DNA from: Oceanithermus desulfurans
Lineage (GTDB): Bacteria; Deinococcota; Deinococci; Deinococcales; Marinithermaceae
DNA: 64,000 bases
Assembly (NCBI RefSeq): GCF_014201675.1
Contig: NZ_JACHEZ010000002.1
Span: forward strand, 1 to 64,000
Reading direction: 5' to 3'
Positions 52,911-62,922 of the stretch are shown one piece after another; the first letter of the stretch is position 1; the number at the start of each line of letters is the position of its first letter. A model generated the notes under the pieces. It did not search any database. It had not been told where the DNA came from and saw only the letters and a program-made list of their open reading frames with translations. Both the position numbers and the translations under genes were made by a program.

Positions 52911-54077
52911 CTAGTCGAGCAGGGCCGCGACGCGGCGCCCGGCCTCGGCCAGCACCTCGGGCGGCTGCACCAGCGCGAAGCGCACGTAGCCGTGCCCGCC
53001 GGGGCCGAAGCCGCGCCCCGGCGCCAGCGCCACCCCGGCGTGTTCGACCGCGCGCAGCGCGAAGCGCACGTCGTCCATGCCGTCCGGAAGCTTGAGCCAG
53101 AGGTACATGCTCGCCTTGGGGCGGCTCACCGGCACCCCGCAGCCCTCCATGGCCTCCACCAGGGCGTCGCGGCGGCCGCGGAAGACCTGCACGTCGCGCA
53201 GCACCCGGTCGGGCGGCAGCCGCAGCGCGGCGATGCCCATCCGCTGGATGCCCAGGTACTGGTTGAAGTCCACCGGGGCTTTGGCCGCCTCCAGAGCGGC
53301 GATGGCCTCTGAGTTGCCCAGGGCGAAGCCCAGCCGGAACCCGCCCATGTGGAAGCTCTTGGAAAAGCTGAAGAGCTCGACGGTGCGCTCGAGCGCCCCC
53401 TCGAGGGTCAGCGGGCTCACCGCCTCGCCCTCGTAGACCATGTCGATGTAGGGGTTGTCGTGCACGATCAGCAGGTCGTGCGCCTCGGCGAAGGCGAGGG
53501 CGCGCTCCCAGAAGTCGCGGCCCGCCAGCGCCGCGGTAGGGTTGTTGGGGTAGTTGAGCACCATCAGCCGCGCCCGCGCGAGCACCTCCGGTTCCAGGTC
53601 CTCGAAGACCGGCAGCAGGTCGTCGCCCAGCTTCAGGGGCACCGCCTCCAGCCCCGCCAGCGCCGCCGCGCCCCAGTAGCTGGGGTAGGCAACCTCGGGG
53701 ATGAGCACCGCCTGGCCGGGGTCGGCCACGGCCAGAAGCAGGTGGGCCAGCCCCTCCTGGCTCCCGATCAGGCTGAGCGCCTGCGAGCCGGGATCGAGCT
53801 CGAGCCCGAAGCGGCCGGCGTACCAGCGGGTCGCCTCCTCGAGGAAGCGGTGGGTGCAGCTCTTCAGGCAGTAGCCCCAGGTGGCGGGGTCGCGGGCGGC
53901 GCTTTCCAGCTCGGCGATCAGCTCGCCCGGCACCGGCAGGTCGGAAGCGCCGATGGAAAGGTCGATCACCCGCTTCCCCTGGGCACGTGCCGCGCTCTTG
54001 GCCCGGTCCATCAAGAGGAAAACGGACTCGGGCATCGCCCGAACCCGCTCGCTGGCCCAACGATTCGGTGGCGTCAT
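52911..54077 (-). CDS. Class I/II PLP aminotransferase
   Basis: A 388-residue fold-type I aminotransferase. MVLNYPNNPTAA, LIVHDNPYIDMVY and the PLP lysine in LFSFSKSFHMGGFRLGF are all present, with the terminal Arg motif near YVRFALV. It resembles AspC/LL-diaminopimelate aminotransferases; the substrate is not certain. The second ATG (MTPPNRWAS) is preferred because TAAAAT ends 7 nt before it, while the first ATG is inside the -10. Confidence 0.88.
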   Translation of the reverse strand: MTPPNRWASERVRAMPESVFLLMDRAKSAARAQGKRVIDLSIGASDLPVPGELIAELESAARDPATWGYCLKSCTHRFLEEATRWYAGRFGLELDPGSQALSLIGSQEGLAHLLLAVADPGQAVLIPEVAYPSYWGAAALAGLEAVPLKLGDDLLPVFEDLEPEVLARARLMVLNYPNNPTAALAGRDFWERALAFAEAHDLLIVHDNPYIDMVYEGEAVSPLTLEGALERTVELFSFSKSFHMGGFRLGFALGNSEAIAALEAAKAPVDFNQYLGIQRMGIAALRLPPDRVLRDVQVFRGRRDALVEAMEGCGVPVSRPKASMYLWLKLPDGMDDVRFALRAVEHAGVALAPGRGFGPGGHGYVRFALVQPPEVLAEAGRRVAALLD

Positions 54078-54096
54078 GCGCCCCATTTTATACAGG

Positions 54097-54597
54097 CTAG
54101 CTGTGTTCGTGTCCGCCCGGTACGCTGCGCCCGCTCACCTGCTCGATCGCGTGGGGCAGGATCCCGAGCAGCGCCTCCACCGACTCGCGCGCCCCCTTGG
54201 GGCTGCCGGGCAGGTTGATGATCAAGGTGGAGCCGCGCACCCCCGCCACCCCGCGCGAGAGCGCGGCCATCGGGGTCTTCTTCACGCCCTCGCTGCGCAC
54301 CAGCTCGGCCAGACCCGGCACCTGGCGGTCCACCACCTCGAGGGTGGCCTCCGGGGTATGGTCGCGCAGCGCCAGCCCCGTGCCCCCGTTGGTGAGGATC
54401 AGGTCGAGGCTGTCGCGGTCGGCCCAGAGCCTGAGCACCCGGCGGATCTGGGCCACCTCGTCGGGGACCACCTCGTAGGCCACCACCTCGTAGGGGCCGC
54501 CGGCCAGGGCCTCGCGGATGGCCTGGTGCGTCGTGTCGGCGCGCTCCCCGCGGGAGCTGCGGTCCGACACCGTTAAAATTCCTACGCGAATTGCCAT
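54097..54597 (-). CDS. moaB: Molybdenum cofactor biosynthesis protein MoaB/Mog family
   Basis: A 166-residue MoaB/Mog-fold protein that adenylylates molybdopterin in molybdenum-cofactor synthesis. ILTVSDRSSRGERAD, DLILTNGGTGLALRDHTPEA and INLPGSPKGARESVEALL are the family motifs. TACTAT is 9 nt before the ATG. It ends 4 bp before the -10 of the aminotransferase gene, which therefore has its own promoter. Confidence 0.93.
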   Translation of the reverse strand: MAIRVGILTVSDRSSRGERADTTHQAIREALAGGPYEVVAYEVVPDEVAQIRRVLRLWADRDSLDLILTNGGTGLALRDHTPEATLEVVDRQVPGLAELVRSEGVKKTPMAALSRGVAGVRGSTLIINLPGSPKGARESVEALLGILPHAIEQVSGRSVPGGHEHS

Positions 54598-54633
54598 GTC
54601 TTACTCATAGTACAGCATCCGACGCCGTCGGGG

Positions 54634-55647
<1,014 letters not shown>

Positions 55648-55741
55648 GGGCTTATCCTAGCGCCCTGTGGCGGCCGACTCACGCGCGCCCCGCCGCGGTG
55701 CCGTATCCTTGGGTACAAGCGGTAGCGAAAGGGAGGGGGGT

Positions 55742-56593
55742 ATGACCGGTACGCGCATCCTGTGGGGTCTCCTGGCGCTGCTGCTCGGCGCCTGCGCGGG
55801 GAACCCCGACGGCTACGACACGCGCCTGAGCGGGGTGGTGGGTTTCGCGGAGGACGTGCGTTTCCTCGCGGACCCCGGGACCGGCTACGTGGAGGCCTAC
55901 GTCCGCTTCGGCGCCGACCTGCCCGCGGACGTGATCATCTTCGTGGACCAGGAGCTGCTCGAGGGCGTGACGAACCATCGCTGGACCAAGGGCGGCGACT
56001 GGATGGCCTTCGTCGGGTTCCAGCGCGACGGCACCGTCTGGGTGGGTGGCGGCAGCGACGCGGCGCTCGCCGGCACCCCCAGCCGCGAGCGCAACTGGAA
56101 GCTGTTCGAACTCGGCCAGGCGCTCCTGCCCGACACCTGGTACCGGGTGCGGGTGACGGCCGACTTCGCGAGCCGCCGCTTTCTGGGGTTCGCGATCGAG
56201 GGCGGTGGGCTCGCGCGCCACCTGGACCTCTCCAGCATCCCCCTCGACTACCCCAACTACATGCCCTTCGACCGCGGCAGCACGATCTACCTCGTCGGCG
56301 CGGTGCGGGCGCGCAAGTGGGCCACCCAGTCGGGCCGGCCCCTCGTCTTCTTCGACGACGTCGTGGGCGCGGTTCGCGACGGCGACCGCTACCGGACCGT
56401 CTTCGCGAACGACTTCGAAAACCAGACCACGGTCGGCCCCCAGCCCGTCACCCTGCCCGTCGTGAAGCTCGACAACTACACGATGGGCTGGTGGTACCAG
56501 GAAAACGCGGCCTCCCTCTTCCGCATCGAGCGCCGCCCCTTCGCCCGCTCGGGGGCCGCGGTGGGCGTGGCCGACGTGACGCTCGCGAAGTGA
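55742..56593 (+). CDS. Lipoprotein of unknown function
   Basis: A 283-residue lipoprotein with lipobox LGAC near residue 18. The mature part is beta-rich with aromatic residues (DTWYRVRVTADFASRRFLGFAI, YPNYMPFDRGSTIYLVGAVRARK, FFDDVVGAVRDGDRYRTVFANDFE) and could be a lectin-like jelly roll. GGGAGGGGGG precedes the ATG. The neighbours (threonine aldolase and amidase) give no clue to its role. Confidence 0.65.
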   Translation: MTGTRILWGLLALLLGACAGNPDGYDTRLSGVVGFAEDVRFLADPGTGYVEAYVRFGADLPADVIIFVDQELLEGVTNHRWTKGGDWMAFVGFQRDGTVWVGGGSDAALAGTPSRERNWKLFELGQALLPDTWYRVRVTADFASRRFLGFAIEGGGLARHLDLSSIPLDYPNYMPFDRGSTIYLVGAVRARKWATQSGRPLVFFDDVVGAVRDGDRYRTVFANDFENQTTVGPQPVTLPVVKLDNYTMGWWYQENAASLFRIERRPFARSGAAVGVADVTLAK

Positions 56594-56615
56594 ACGACCT
56601 CGCCGGCGGGGTGGC

Positions 56616-57917
56616 CTAAGCGGCCGCGGCCCAGGCGGCGAGGGCGAAGAGTGCGGGGTCGCGTCCGGGCGCGGCCGCGAGCATCAGGCCCACCCCGGGC
56701 GCGAGGGGCAGGCTGACCGCCGGCCCGCCGTAGAAGTTGAAGAGCATGGTGTAGGCGAGCACCCGGTCGTTGGCCCGGAAGTAGGCCTCCTCGGAGGCCT
56801 CCACTTCGGCCAAGAGCGGCGGCGGCACCGGGGCGGTGGGCAGGACCAGGGCGTCCATGCCCCCAAGCCCGCCCCAGAACGCGGGCACGCGGCGGGCGCG
56901 TTCGCGCCTGAGCTGCGCATGGTGGACGCCGGGGCGCTCGGCCACGGCCAGCACCCGCCGCACCACCCGCGGGTCCATCTCGGCGCCGTGCTCGGCGATC
57001 AGGTCACGCCAGTACGCGAAGGCCTCGTGGGCCGCCAGGGCGCCGTAGCGGCGGTAAAGGGCGTAGACCTCCGTGAGGCCGGGCAGCGGCCGCCGCTCGA
57101 GCCGGGCCCCCGCCGCCTCGAGCCGCGCGAGGGCGCGCTCGAAGGGTTGGGCCACCTCGGGGCGCGCCCGGGTGAGCAGGTCCGCGGGCACGAGCAGCCG
57201 CGGACGCGCCGGGGCCGCCGGCAGGGGACGCGGGGGCTCCCCCGCGAGACCCAGAAAAAGGCTCCAGGCGTCCTCCACGTTGCGCGCGAGCGGACCGACG
57301 GTGTCGAGGCTCACGGCCAGCGGCGTCACCCCGCGGGTGGGGATCCGGCCCCAGCTGGGCTTGAAGCCGACGAGGCCGTTGAAGGCCGCGGGAATGCGCA
57401 CCGAGCCGCCGGTGTCGCTGCCCACGGCCAGCGGCACCCGGCCGCGGGCCACCGCGACGGCCGAGCCCGAGGACGACCCGCCCGGAACCCGCTCGGGGTC
57501 CAGCGCGTTCGGGGGCGTGCCGAAGTGGGGGTTGAGGCCGAGGCCCGAGAAGGCAAGCTCGTTGAGCTGGCTCTTGCCCACGATCACCGCACCGGCGCGC
57601 ACGAGGTTCCTCACCGCCGCCGCGTCCTCGCGCGCGGGCGCACGCAGCCGAGCGAGCACCGCCGAGCCCGCGCCGGTCACAGTGCCCCGCAGGTCGAGCA
57701 GGTCCTTGACGAGGACGGGCACCCCGTCGAGGGGGCCCAGGGGCCGCCCCGCGGCGTAGCGCGCGGCGCTCGCCTGCGCCGCGGCGAGGGCGCGCTCGGG
57801 GGTGAGCGCCGCCACCACGGGCCCGGGTTCGAGTTCGGCGAGGACCCGCTCGGCGACCTCGAGCGGCGAGGCCGCGCCGCGCGCGTAGGCCCGGGTCAGT
57901 TCGCTCGCGGTCTTCAC
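56616..57917 (-). CDS. Amidase-signature family hydrolase
   Basis: A 433-residue enzyme with the Ser-cisSer-Lys triad: Lys71 in VPVLVKDLLD, Ser148 in GGSSSGSAVAVA and Ser172 in GSDTGGSVRIPAAF. It could hydrolyse small amides, and it is too short and isolated to call GatA. TAGACT-N6-GTG sets the start. It diverges from the histidine-phosphatase gene, whose leaderless promoter is 12 bp away. Confidence 0.88.
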   Translation of the reverse strand: MKTASELTRAYARGAASPLEVAERVLAELEPGPVVAALTPERALAAAQASAARYAAGRPLGPLDGVPVLVKDLLDLRGTVTGAGSAVLARLRAPAREDAAAVRNLVRAGAVIVGKSQLNELAFSGLGLNPHFGTPPNALDPERVPGGSSSGSAVAVARGRVPLAVGSDTGGSVRIPAAFNGLVGFKPSWGRIPTRGVTPLAVSLDTVGPLARNVEDAWSLFLGLAGEPPRPLPAAPARPRLLVPADLLTRARPEVAQPFERALARLEAAGARLERRPLPGLTEVYALYRRYGALAAHEAFAYWRDLIAEHGAEMDPRVVRRVLAVAERPGVHHAQLRRERARRVPAFWGGLGGMDALVLPTAPVPPPLLAEVEASEEAYFRANDRVLAYTMLFNFYGGPAVSLPLAPGVGLMLAAAPGRDPALFALAAWAAAA

Positions 57918-57952
57918 GAGCCCAGTCTACCGGGCGGTGTTAGGGTGGAGGG

Positions 57953-58579
57953 GTGGAAGTCTGGCTCGTGCGCCACGGCGTCACCGCTCACAACCAAAAC
58001 GGCCTCTGGCAGGGGCAGCGCGACGTTCCCCTCGCCCCCGAGGGCCGGGCGCAGGCGCGGCGGCTCGCCGAACGGCTGGCGCGGCTGGACCTCACCTGGA
58101 CGTCGCTCCGCACCTCCGACCTCAGCCGCGCGTTCGAGACCGCGCGGATCGTGGGCGCGCGCCTGGGCCTGGAACCGCGCCGCGACCGGCGGCTGCGCGA
58201 GGTCTGCGTGGGCGAGCTGGCCGGCCTCACCCGTCCGGAGGTGCAGGCCCGTTTCGCGGACTACGTGACCCGCTCGCAGCAGGACCCCTGGCACACCCGC
58301 TTTCCCGGCGGCGAGACCCTGGCCGAGCTCTACGACCGCGTCTGGGCCTTCCTGCGCGAACTCGCAGACGGCCGGCACCTGGTCGTCTCCCACGGCGGCG
58401 CGATCCGCGCCGCGGTGCTGGGGGTGCTGGAGGCCCAAAGCGCGGTGCCCTGGCGCATCCGCCTGGAGAACACCTCGATCACCCGGCTGCACTTCCCCGA
58501 AGGGGTGACCGGCGGCGGCTTCGTGCACGCCGTCGGCGACGCGGCCCACCTGGAAGCCGGCTGGGACCTGGACGGCTGA
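57953..58579 (+). CDS. Histidine phosphatase (phosphoglycerate mutase-like) family protein
   Basis: A 208-residue protein. The catalytic RHG is in LVRHGVTAHNQNGLWQGQRD, followed by SDLSRAFETA, FPGGETLAEL and the second histidine in LVVSHGGAIRA. The family includes alpha-ribazole phosphatases and cofactor-dependent mutases. TAGGGT-N6-GTG fixes the start. It is 3 bp from the TauE/SafE gene, so co-transcription is likely. Confidence 0.88.
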   Translation: MEVWLVRHGVTAHNQNGLWQGQRDVPLAPEGRAQARRLAERLARLDLTWTSLRTSDLSRAFETARIVGARLGLEPRRDRRLREVCVGELAGLTRPEVQARFADYVTRSQQDPWHTRFPGGETLAELYDRVWAFLRELADGRHLVVSHGGAIRAAVLGVLEAQSAVPWRIRLENTSITRLHFPEGVTGGGFVHAVGDAAHLEAGWDLDG

Positions 58580-58582
58580 ACC

Positions 58583-59311
58583 ATGGTGCCGGGGCTCAAC
58601 CTGCTCGCGGTCTTCGCCTTCGCGATCAAGGGGCTGGCGGGGTTCGGTCCCGCCCTCTTCATCGTGCCGGTGCTCGGCCTCTTCTGGCCGCTGCGCCAGG
58701 TGGTGCCCTACACCGCCTTCCTGCTCTTTTTGGCCAACCTGCCGATGCTCTGGCTGGTGCGCCAGGGGCTCGAGCCCCGGCGCGACCTCCCCGCCGCGGC
58801 CGCCTACGCGCTGGGGCTGGTGCTGGGCACCCGCCTGCTCGTGACGCTGCCGGAAGCCCGGCTCAAGTTCGCCCTGGGATTGGTGCTGCTCGTCTTCGCG
58901 TTGTGGAGTCTGGTGCGCCTGCCCAGCCCCGAGACCGCACCCCCTCTGAACGCCGCCGAGCTCGCCCGGCTCGCGCTGGTGATGCTCACGGGCGGCCTCC
59001 TCGTGGGGACGCTGGGGGCGGGGGCGCTGCCGCTTTTCGTCTACCTGCCGCTGCGCTACCCGCCCGCGGCGATGCGGGCCCTCTTCACCAGCGCCTTCGG
59101 CCTGGGCACGCTGGTCTGGACGCTGGCCAACTGGCAGGCGGGGCTGCTTACCGCCGAGCTGGTGCGGCTGGCGCTGCTGAGCCTGCCGGGCACGCTGGCG
59201 GGGCTGTGGCTGGGGGCGCGGCTCTTCGAACGCCTGCCCCACCGGGGGCAGGTGCGCACGGTGGCGCTGCTGCTCGTGCCGGTGGCGCTCAAGTTGATGG
59301 GTGCGCTCTAG
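58583..59311 (+). CDS. TauE/SafE family anion exporter
   Basis: A 242-residue integral membrane protein with seven or eight helices. The opening FAFAIKGLAGFGPALFIVPVLGL and the repeat-like TGGLLVGTLGAGALPLFVYLPLR are characteristic of the family, which exports sulfite, sulfoacetate and related anions. The substrate is unknown. Its stop is shared (CTAG) with the convergent metallopeptidase gene. Confidence 0.88.
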   Translation: MVPGLNLLAVFAFAIKGLAGFGPALFIVPVLGLFWPLRQVVPYTAFLLFLANLPMLWLVRQGLEPRRDLPAAAAYALGLVLGTRLLVTLPEARLKFALGLVLLVFALWSLVRLPSPETAPPLNAAELARLALVMLTGGLLVGTLGAGALPLFVYLPLRYPPAAMRALFTSAFGLGTLVWTLANWQAGLLTAELVRLALLSLPGTLAGLWLGARLFERLPHRGQVRTVALLLVPVALKLMGAL

Positions 59312-59697
59312 CCACGACGGCGTTTGAGGGCCTCGAGCTGGCGCACGTCCTCCTGGATCAGGTCGTCGCGCCAGGCCAGGCTCTCGACGTGGTGGCGCAG
59401 CTCGTGGAGCAGCGTCTCCCAGGTTTCGGCCTCCCAATCGAAGCCGGGGTCGCCGCGGGCGATCTCGGCGAAGGAGCCGTAGTAGAGCGCGATGTGGCGG
59501 CCCAGGTGCACGTGCCCGGCGAAGACCGAGGGCGGGCCGGGGTCGGTGTACTCGCCGAGCCGCACCACCCCGGGCAGGCCGCTGGGGTCGTGCTTCGCCT
59601 GGGGCAGGACGTGCACCCCCTGCAGCTCGCGCTTGAACTCCTCGGGGATCTCGTCCCAGAGCCGGGTCACCAGATCCACGAACTCGTCGTAGGTCAC
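59308..59697 (-). CDS. Minimal zincin metallopeptidase
   Basis: A 129-residue protein with the zinc motif H98-E-x-x-H102 in LLHELRHHVES and YYGSFAEIARGD upstream, typical of the small zincin family (DUF1025-like). The whole protein is one compact domain, and the third ligand may be an Asp or Glu in the last 25 residues. The function is unknown. It is convergent with and shares CTAG with the TauE/SafE gene. Confidence 0.85.
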   Translation of the reverse strand: MTYDEFVDLVTRLWDEIPEEFKRELQGVHVLPQAKHDPSGLPGVVRLGEYTDPGPPSVFAGHVHLGRHIALYYGSFAEIARGDPGFDWEAETWETLLHELRHHVESLAWRDDLIQEDVRQLEALKRRRG

Positions 59698-59729
59698 GCC
59701 TCCAGCTTACCGGGCGGTAGGCTGAGAAG

Positions 59730-60626
59730 GTGCACACGGTGCGGCTCGTGGCCGGTAAGGGGGGCGTGGGCAAGACCACGGTCGCCAGCGCGCTGGCGCT
59801 TTGGGAGGCGCGGCGGGGGCGGCGGGTGCTGCTCGTCTCCACCGACCCCACCGGGGCGTTGGGGCAGATCTTCCCCGGCGTGGGCGACGAGGCGCGCGAG
59901 GTCGCCCCGGGGCTCGAGGCCGTCGAGCTGACACGGCGCGTGGTGCTGACGCACTGGCGCGAGCGCTTCGGCGAGGAGGTCTACCGGGTGCTGCGCAGCC
60001 TGCTTCCGGTGGAGCGCGAGATCCTCGACTACCTCGAAGGGGTGCCCGGCCTCGAAGAGGAGTTCCTGCTCAGCTACCTGCTCGAGGCCGAGGCCTCGGG
60101 GCGCTACGACCGCATCGTCTGGGACAGCGCCCCCACCGCGGGCACGCTGGCGCTGCTGGAGGCGCAGGCGCTGTTCTACGACCACCTCACCCAGGCCCAC
60201 CGCCTCTACCTGAAGCTGCAAGGCTACCTCAAGGGCGCCGACCCCACCCCGCTGATCGAGGGCTGGCGCCGGCTCACGGGCGAGATTCTGGCGATGCTGC
60301 GCGAGCGTACGCGCGCGGTGGTGGTGGCCCAGCCCGAGCGGCTGCCGGTGGTGCAGGGGCTCGAGCTGATGGCGGCGCTGGCGCGCTTCGGGATCGGGCT
60401 CGAGCTCGCGGTGCTGAACCGGGTGCTGGACCCGCAGGCCTGCCCAGACTGCCCGCCCTACGCCGCCCGCGCATCCCGGCAACGCGCCTGGGTCGAGCGC
60501 TGGCGGGCAGAGAGCCCGGTCCGGGTCACCCGCCTGCCGGAGCTCGACGAAGAACCCACCCATCGCCACAGCCTCTTGCGCTTGGCCAAGATCCTGGAGG
60601 GTGCCCATGGAGGTACGCACGCTTAG
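59730..60626 (+). CDS. ArsA/GET3-family ATPase
   Basis: A 298-residue P-loop ATPase. The deviant Walker A GKGGVGKTTVA near residue 10, STDPTGALGQIF (switch I, A-loop) and DSAPTAG define the ArsA/GET3 group. CPDC near the C-terminus resembles the GET3 CxxC that binds zinc in the dimer. No arsenite genes are adjacent. It may be a membrane-protein targeting or cargo ATPase. TAGGCT-N6-GTG marks the start. Confidence 0.85.
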   Translation: MHTVRLVAGKGGVGKTTVASALALWEARRGRRVLLVSTDPTGALGQIFPGVGDEAREVAPGLEAVELTRRVVLTHWRERFGEEVYRVLRSLLPVEREILDYLEGVPGLEEEFLLSYLLEAEASGRYDRIVWDSAPTAGTLALLEAQALFYDHLTQAHRLYLKLQGYLKGADPTPLIEGWRRLTGEILAMLRERTRAVVVAQPERLPVVQGLELMAALARFGIGLELAVLNRVLDPQACPDCPPYAARASRQRAWVERWRAESPVRVTRLPELDEEPTHRHSLLRLAKILEGAHGGTHA

Positions 60627-60975
60627 GGAGCTGGTTCGTTTCGACGCGGAAAAGAAGCAAAAGATCCCGATCTTCGACTCCCCGCAGCTGTACTACGACC
60701 TCTACACGCTGCTGCCGGGGCAGCGGCAAAGGCCCTTCGCTTTCAAGCGGTCCGACAAGATCGTCTACGTGCTCGAGGGCGTCTTGCGCGCCTCCGTGGA
60801 CGGCGAGTCGGCCGACCTGGCGGCCGGCCAGGCGCTGCGGGTTCCCGCGGGGGCGGTCAACTCGCTGGAAAACGCGGGCGACGAACCGGTCGTCGCGCTC
60901 GTGGTCGTGGCCCCCCACCCCCAGTGCCCCAAACGCAAGAAGGCGCGCCCGGGCCTTCGCCCGGGCGCCGGATAA
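60607..60975 (+). CDS. Cupin-domain protein
   Basis: A 122-residue single cupin. YTLLPGQRQRPFAFKRSDKIVYVLEGVLRASVDGE contains a degenerate motif 1 (the usual histidines are partly missing), and LRVPAGAVNSLENAGDEPVV is motif 2. Metal binding is therefore uncertain. GGAGGG precedes the ATG, which overlaps the end of the ArsA-like gene by 20 bp. A hairpin terminator covers its last codons. Confidence 0.8.
   Translation: MEVRTLRELVRFDAEKKQKIPIFDSPQLYYDLYTLLPGQRQRPFAFKRSDKIVYVLEGVLRASVDGESADLAAGQALRVPAGAVNSLENAGDEPVVALVVVAPHPQCPKRKKARPGLRPGAG
60945..60968. terminator. Hairpin terminator overlapping the cupin stop
   Basis: A perfect 10-bp stem (GCGCCCGGGC / GCCCGGGCGC) with loop CTTC lies in the last codons of the cupin gene, between it and the convergent TRAP operon. 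No T-tract follows, so its strength is uncertain. Confidence 0.6.
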
Positions 60976-60983
60976 CCGCGGCG

Positions 60984-62273
60984 TTACTTCATCAAACCCG
61001 GCAGCCAGAGGCTGAGCTCGGGGAAGAAGATGAGCAGCACCAGGACGAAGAGCAGCACCGAGTAGAAGGGGATCACCCCGCGCACCACCTCGCCCAGCGG
61101 GGCCCGGGTGATGCCCGAGATGACGAAGAGGTTCAACCCTACCGGCGGCGTGATCATAGCGAGCTCCATGCTGATCGTCATCACCACCGCAAAGTGGATC
61201 AGGTCGATGCCCACGGTCTCCAGGATGGGCTGGAGTACCGGTAGCGTGATCAGGATGATCGAAACGGCCTCCAGGAACATACCCAGGACGATGAACATAC
61301 CCGAGGTGACGGCGAAGACCGCGTAGCGGCCCATGCCCGTGGCGGCGATCCATTCCGCCGCCAGCTGCGGCACCTGCTTCTGCGTCATGTAGAGCGAGAA
61401 GAGCATGGCCGCGGCCACGATGAGGTAGATCATCGAGGTGATGCTCACGCTCTCGCGCACGATCTCGATCCAGTCACGCCAGGTGGTCTCGCGGTAGATG
61501 AAGAGGCTCACCAGCACCGCGTAGAAGAGCGCGATCACCGACGACTCGGTCGGGGTGGCGATGCCGCTGTAGATCGTGCCCATGATCAGGAAGGGCAGGA
61601 ACGCCCCCGGCAGCGCCACGAAGAGCGCGCGCCAGCGCTCGGGCCAACCGGCCCGGGGCAGCCGCCCGTAGTTGTTCCTGATGGCGTACCAGATGGCGAA
61701 GACGATGAGGCTGCCCCCCAGCAGGATGCCGGGGATGATGCCGGCAATGAAGAGCTTGCCGATCGACTGGTCGGTGGTGATCCCGTAGATGATCATCGTG
61801 ATGCTGGGCGGAATCAGGATGCCCAGCGTACCCGAGGTGGCCACCAGACCCATGGCGTAGCGCTTGGAGTAGCCATTCTGGATCATGGCGGGAATGGTCA
61901 CCGACCCGATCGCGGCCGCGGTGGCGGGGGACGAGCCCGAGATGGCCGCGAAGATCATCGAGGAAACGACGACGACCACCGAGAGGCCGCCGGGAAGGTG
62001 CCCCACCCAGGCGCGCACCGCCTCCACCAGGTACTTGGCGATGCCCCCGCGGGCCATCACCACCCCGGTGAAGACGAAGCCGGGGATGGCGAGGAGGGCG
62101 AAGGAGTTGATGCCCTCGAACATGCGCGAGGCCGCTTGCAGGATGTTGAAGTCGCCCTGAACCCAGAACGTAATCAGGCTGGCGACGGCGAGCGAAACCC
62201 CGATAGGCACACGCACGAGCAGCAGGACGACGAAGGTGCCGAACAGGATGGTCATCGCGAGGCCCACGCTCAT
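60984..62273 (-). CDS. dctM: TRAP transporter large permease, DctM type
   Basis: A 429-residue membrane protein with about 12 helices. PGFVFTGVVMARGGIAKYLV, ISGSSPATAAAIGSVTIPAM and GILIPPSITMIIYG are conserved DctM segments; TPTESSVIALFYAV and ITPPVGLNLFVISGIT are in the second half. It forms the transport channel of a TRAP system with the DctQ protein and the DctP binding protein. Its ATG overlaps the DctQ stop (ATGA). Confidence 0.95.
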   Translation of the reverse strand: MSVGLAMTILFGTFVVLLLVRVPIGVSLAVASLITFWVQGDFNILQAASRMFEGINSFALLAIPGFVFTGVVMARGGIAKYLVEAVRAWVGHLPGGLSVVVVVSSMIFAAISGSSPATAAAIGSVTIPAMIQNGYSKRYAMGLVATSGTLGILIPPSITMIIYGITTDQSIGKLFIAGIIPGILLGGSLIVFAIWYAIRNNYGRLPRAGWPERWRALFVALPGAFLPFLIMGTIYSGIATPTESSVIALFYAVLVSLFIYRETTWRDWIEIVRESVSITSMIYLIVAAAMLFSLYMTQKQVPQLAAEWIAATGMGRYAVFAVTSGMFIVLGMFLEAVSIILITLPVLQPILETVGIDLIHFAVVMTISMELAMITPPVGLNLFVISGITRAPLGEVVRGVIPFYSVLLFVLVLLIFFPELSLWLPGLMK

Positions 62274-62851
62274 ACGCCCGCCACCTCCTCGTGAATCGGC
62301 TCGCGGCCCCGCAGCACGTCGAACAGGTTGATGGCGAACTGCAGCGCAAAAAGCAGGAAGCCCAGGGGGATGATCAGCTGCAGGATCCACTCGGGAATGT
62401 CGGTGTAGATCGACTTGAGCCCCAACATCTTGAGGAAGACGACGAGCTTCCAACCCGTGACGGACATGAAGGCCGCGAAGACCAAGCCGATGAAGTTGGC
62501 CAGCAGGTCCATGCCGTGCTTGACGCGATCGCTCACTGCCGTGTAGAGCAGGTCCACGCCGATGTGACGCCGTTCGCGCAGGGCGACCGAGAATCCAAAC
62601 ATCGCCCCCCAGGCCACGAAGACGCGGGCGAACTCATCGGCCCAGCCCAGCGGGTTGTTGAACACGTAGCGGGTGACGACGCTGATCATGACGACGGAGA
62701 GGCCTGCGGTAAGGTACACGGCCGAGAGCACGTCTTCGACCACGGCGATCGCCGCTTTGAAAAAGGGCAGCCGTTCCGCCAGCCAAGCCAGGGCCAGCAT
62801 CGCAGCGGTGACGACCGCGGTCCAGGCCATGAGTTCGGGCGTGCTTACCAT
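62270..62851 (-). CDS. dctQ: TRAP transporter small permease, DctQ type
   Basis: A 193-residue membrane protein with five predicted helices. The family pattern VVTRYVFNNPLGWADEFARVFVAWGAMFGFSVALRERRHIGVDLL is complete. The ATG giving MVSTPELMAW follows GGAGGTGG. It overlaps dctM by 4 bp and is 71 bp after dctP. Confidence 0.95.
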   Translation of the reverse strand: MVSTPELMAWTAVVTAAMLALAWLAERLPFFKAAIAVVEDVLSAVYLTAGLSVVMISVVTRYVFNNPLGWADEFARVFVAWGAMFGFSVALRERRHIGVDLLYTAVSDRVKHGMDLLANFIGLVFAAFMSVTGWKLVVFLKMLGLKSIYTDIPEWILQLIIPLGFLLFALQFAINLFDVLRGREPIHEEVAGV

Positions 62852-62922
62852 GCTCCACCTCCCGGACGGAGCGCCGGGGGGCGGGCCCCCCGGCGAGCAT
62901 TCCAAGACCTGGGGACCGCGGG

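Noticed and set aside
56616-57917. Calling the amidase GatA
   Set aside because: It has the triad but is shorter than GatA, and gatB/gatC are not adjacent.
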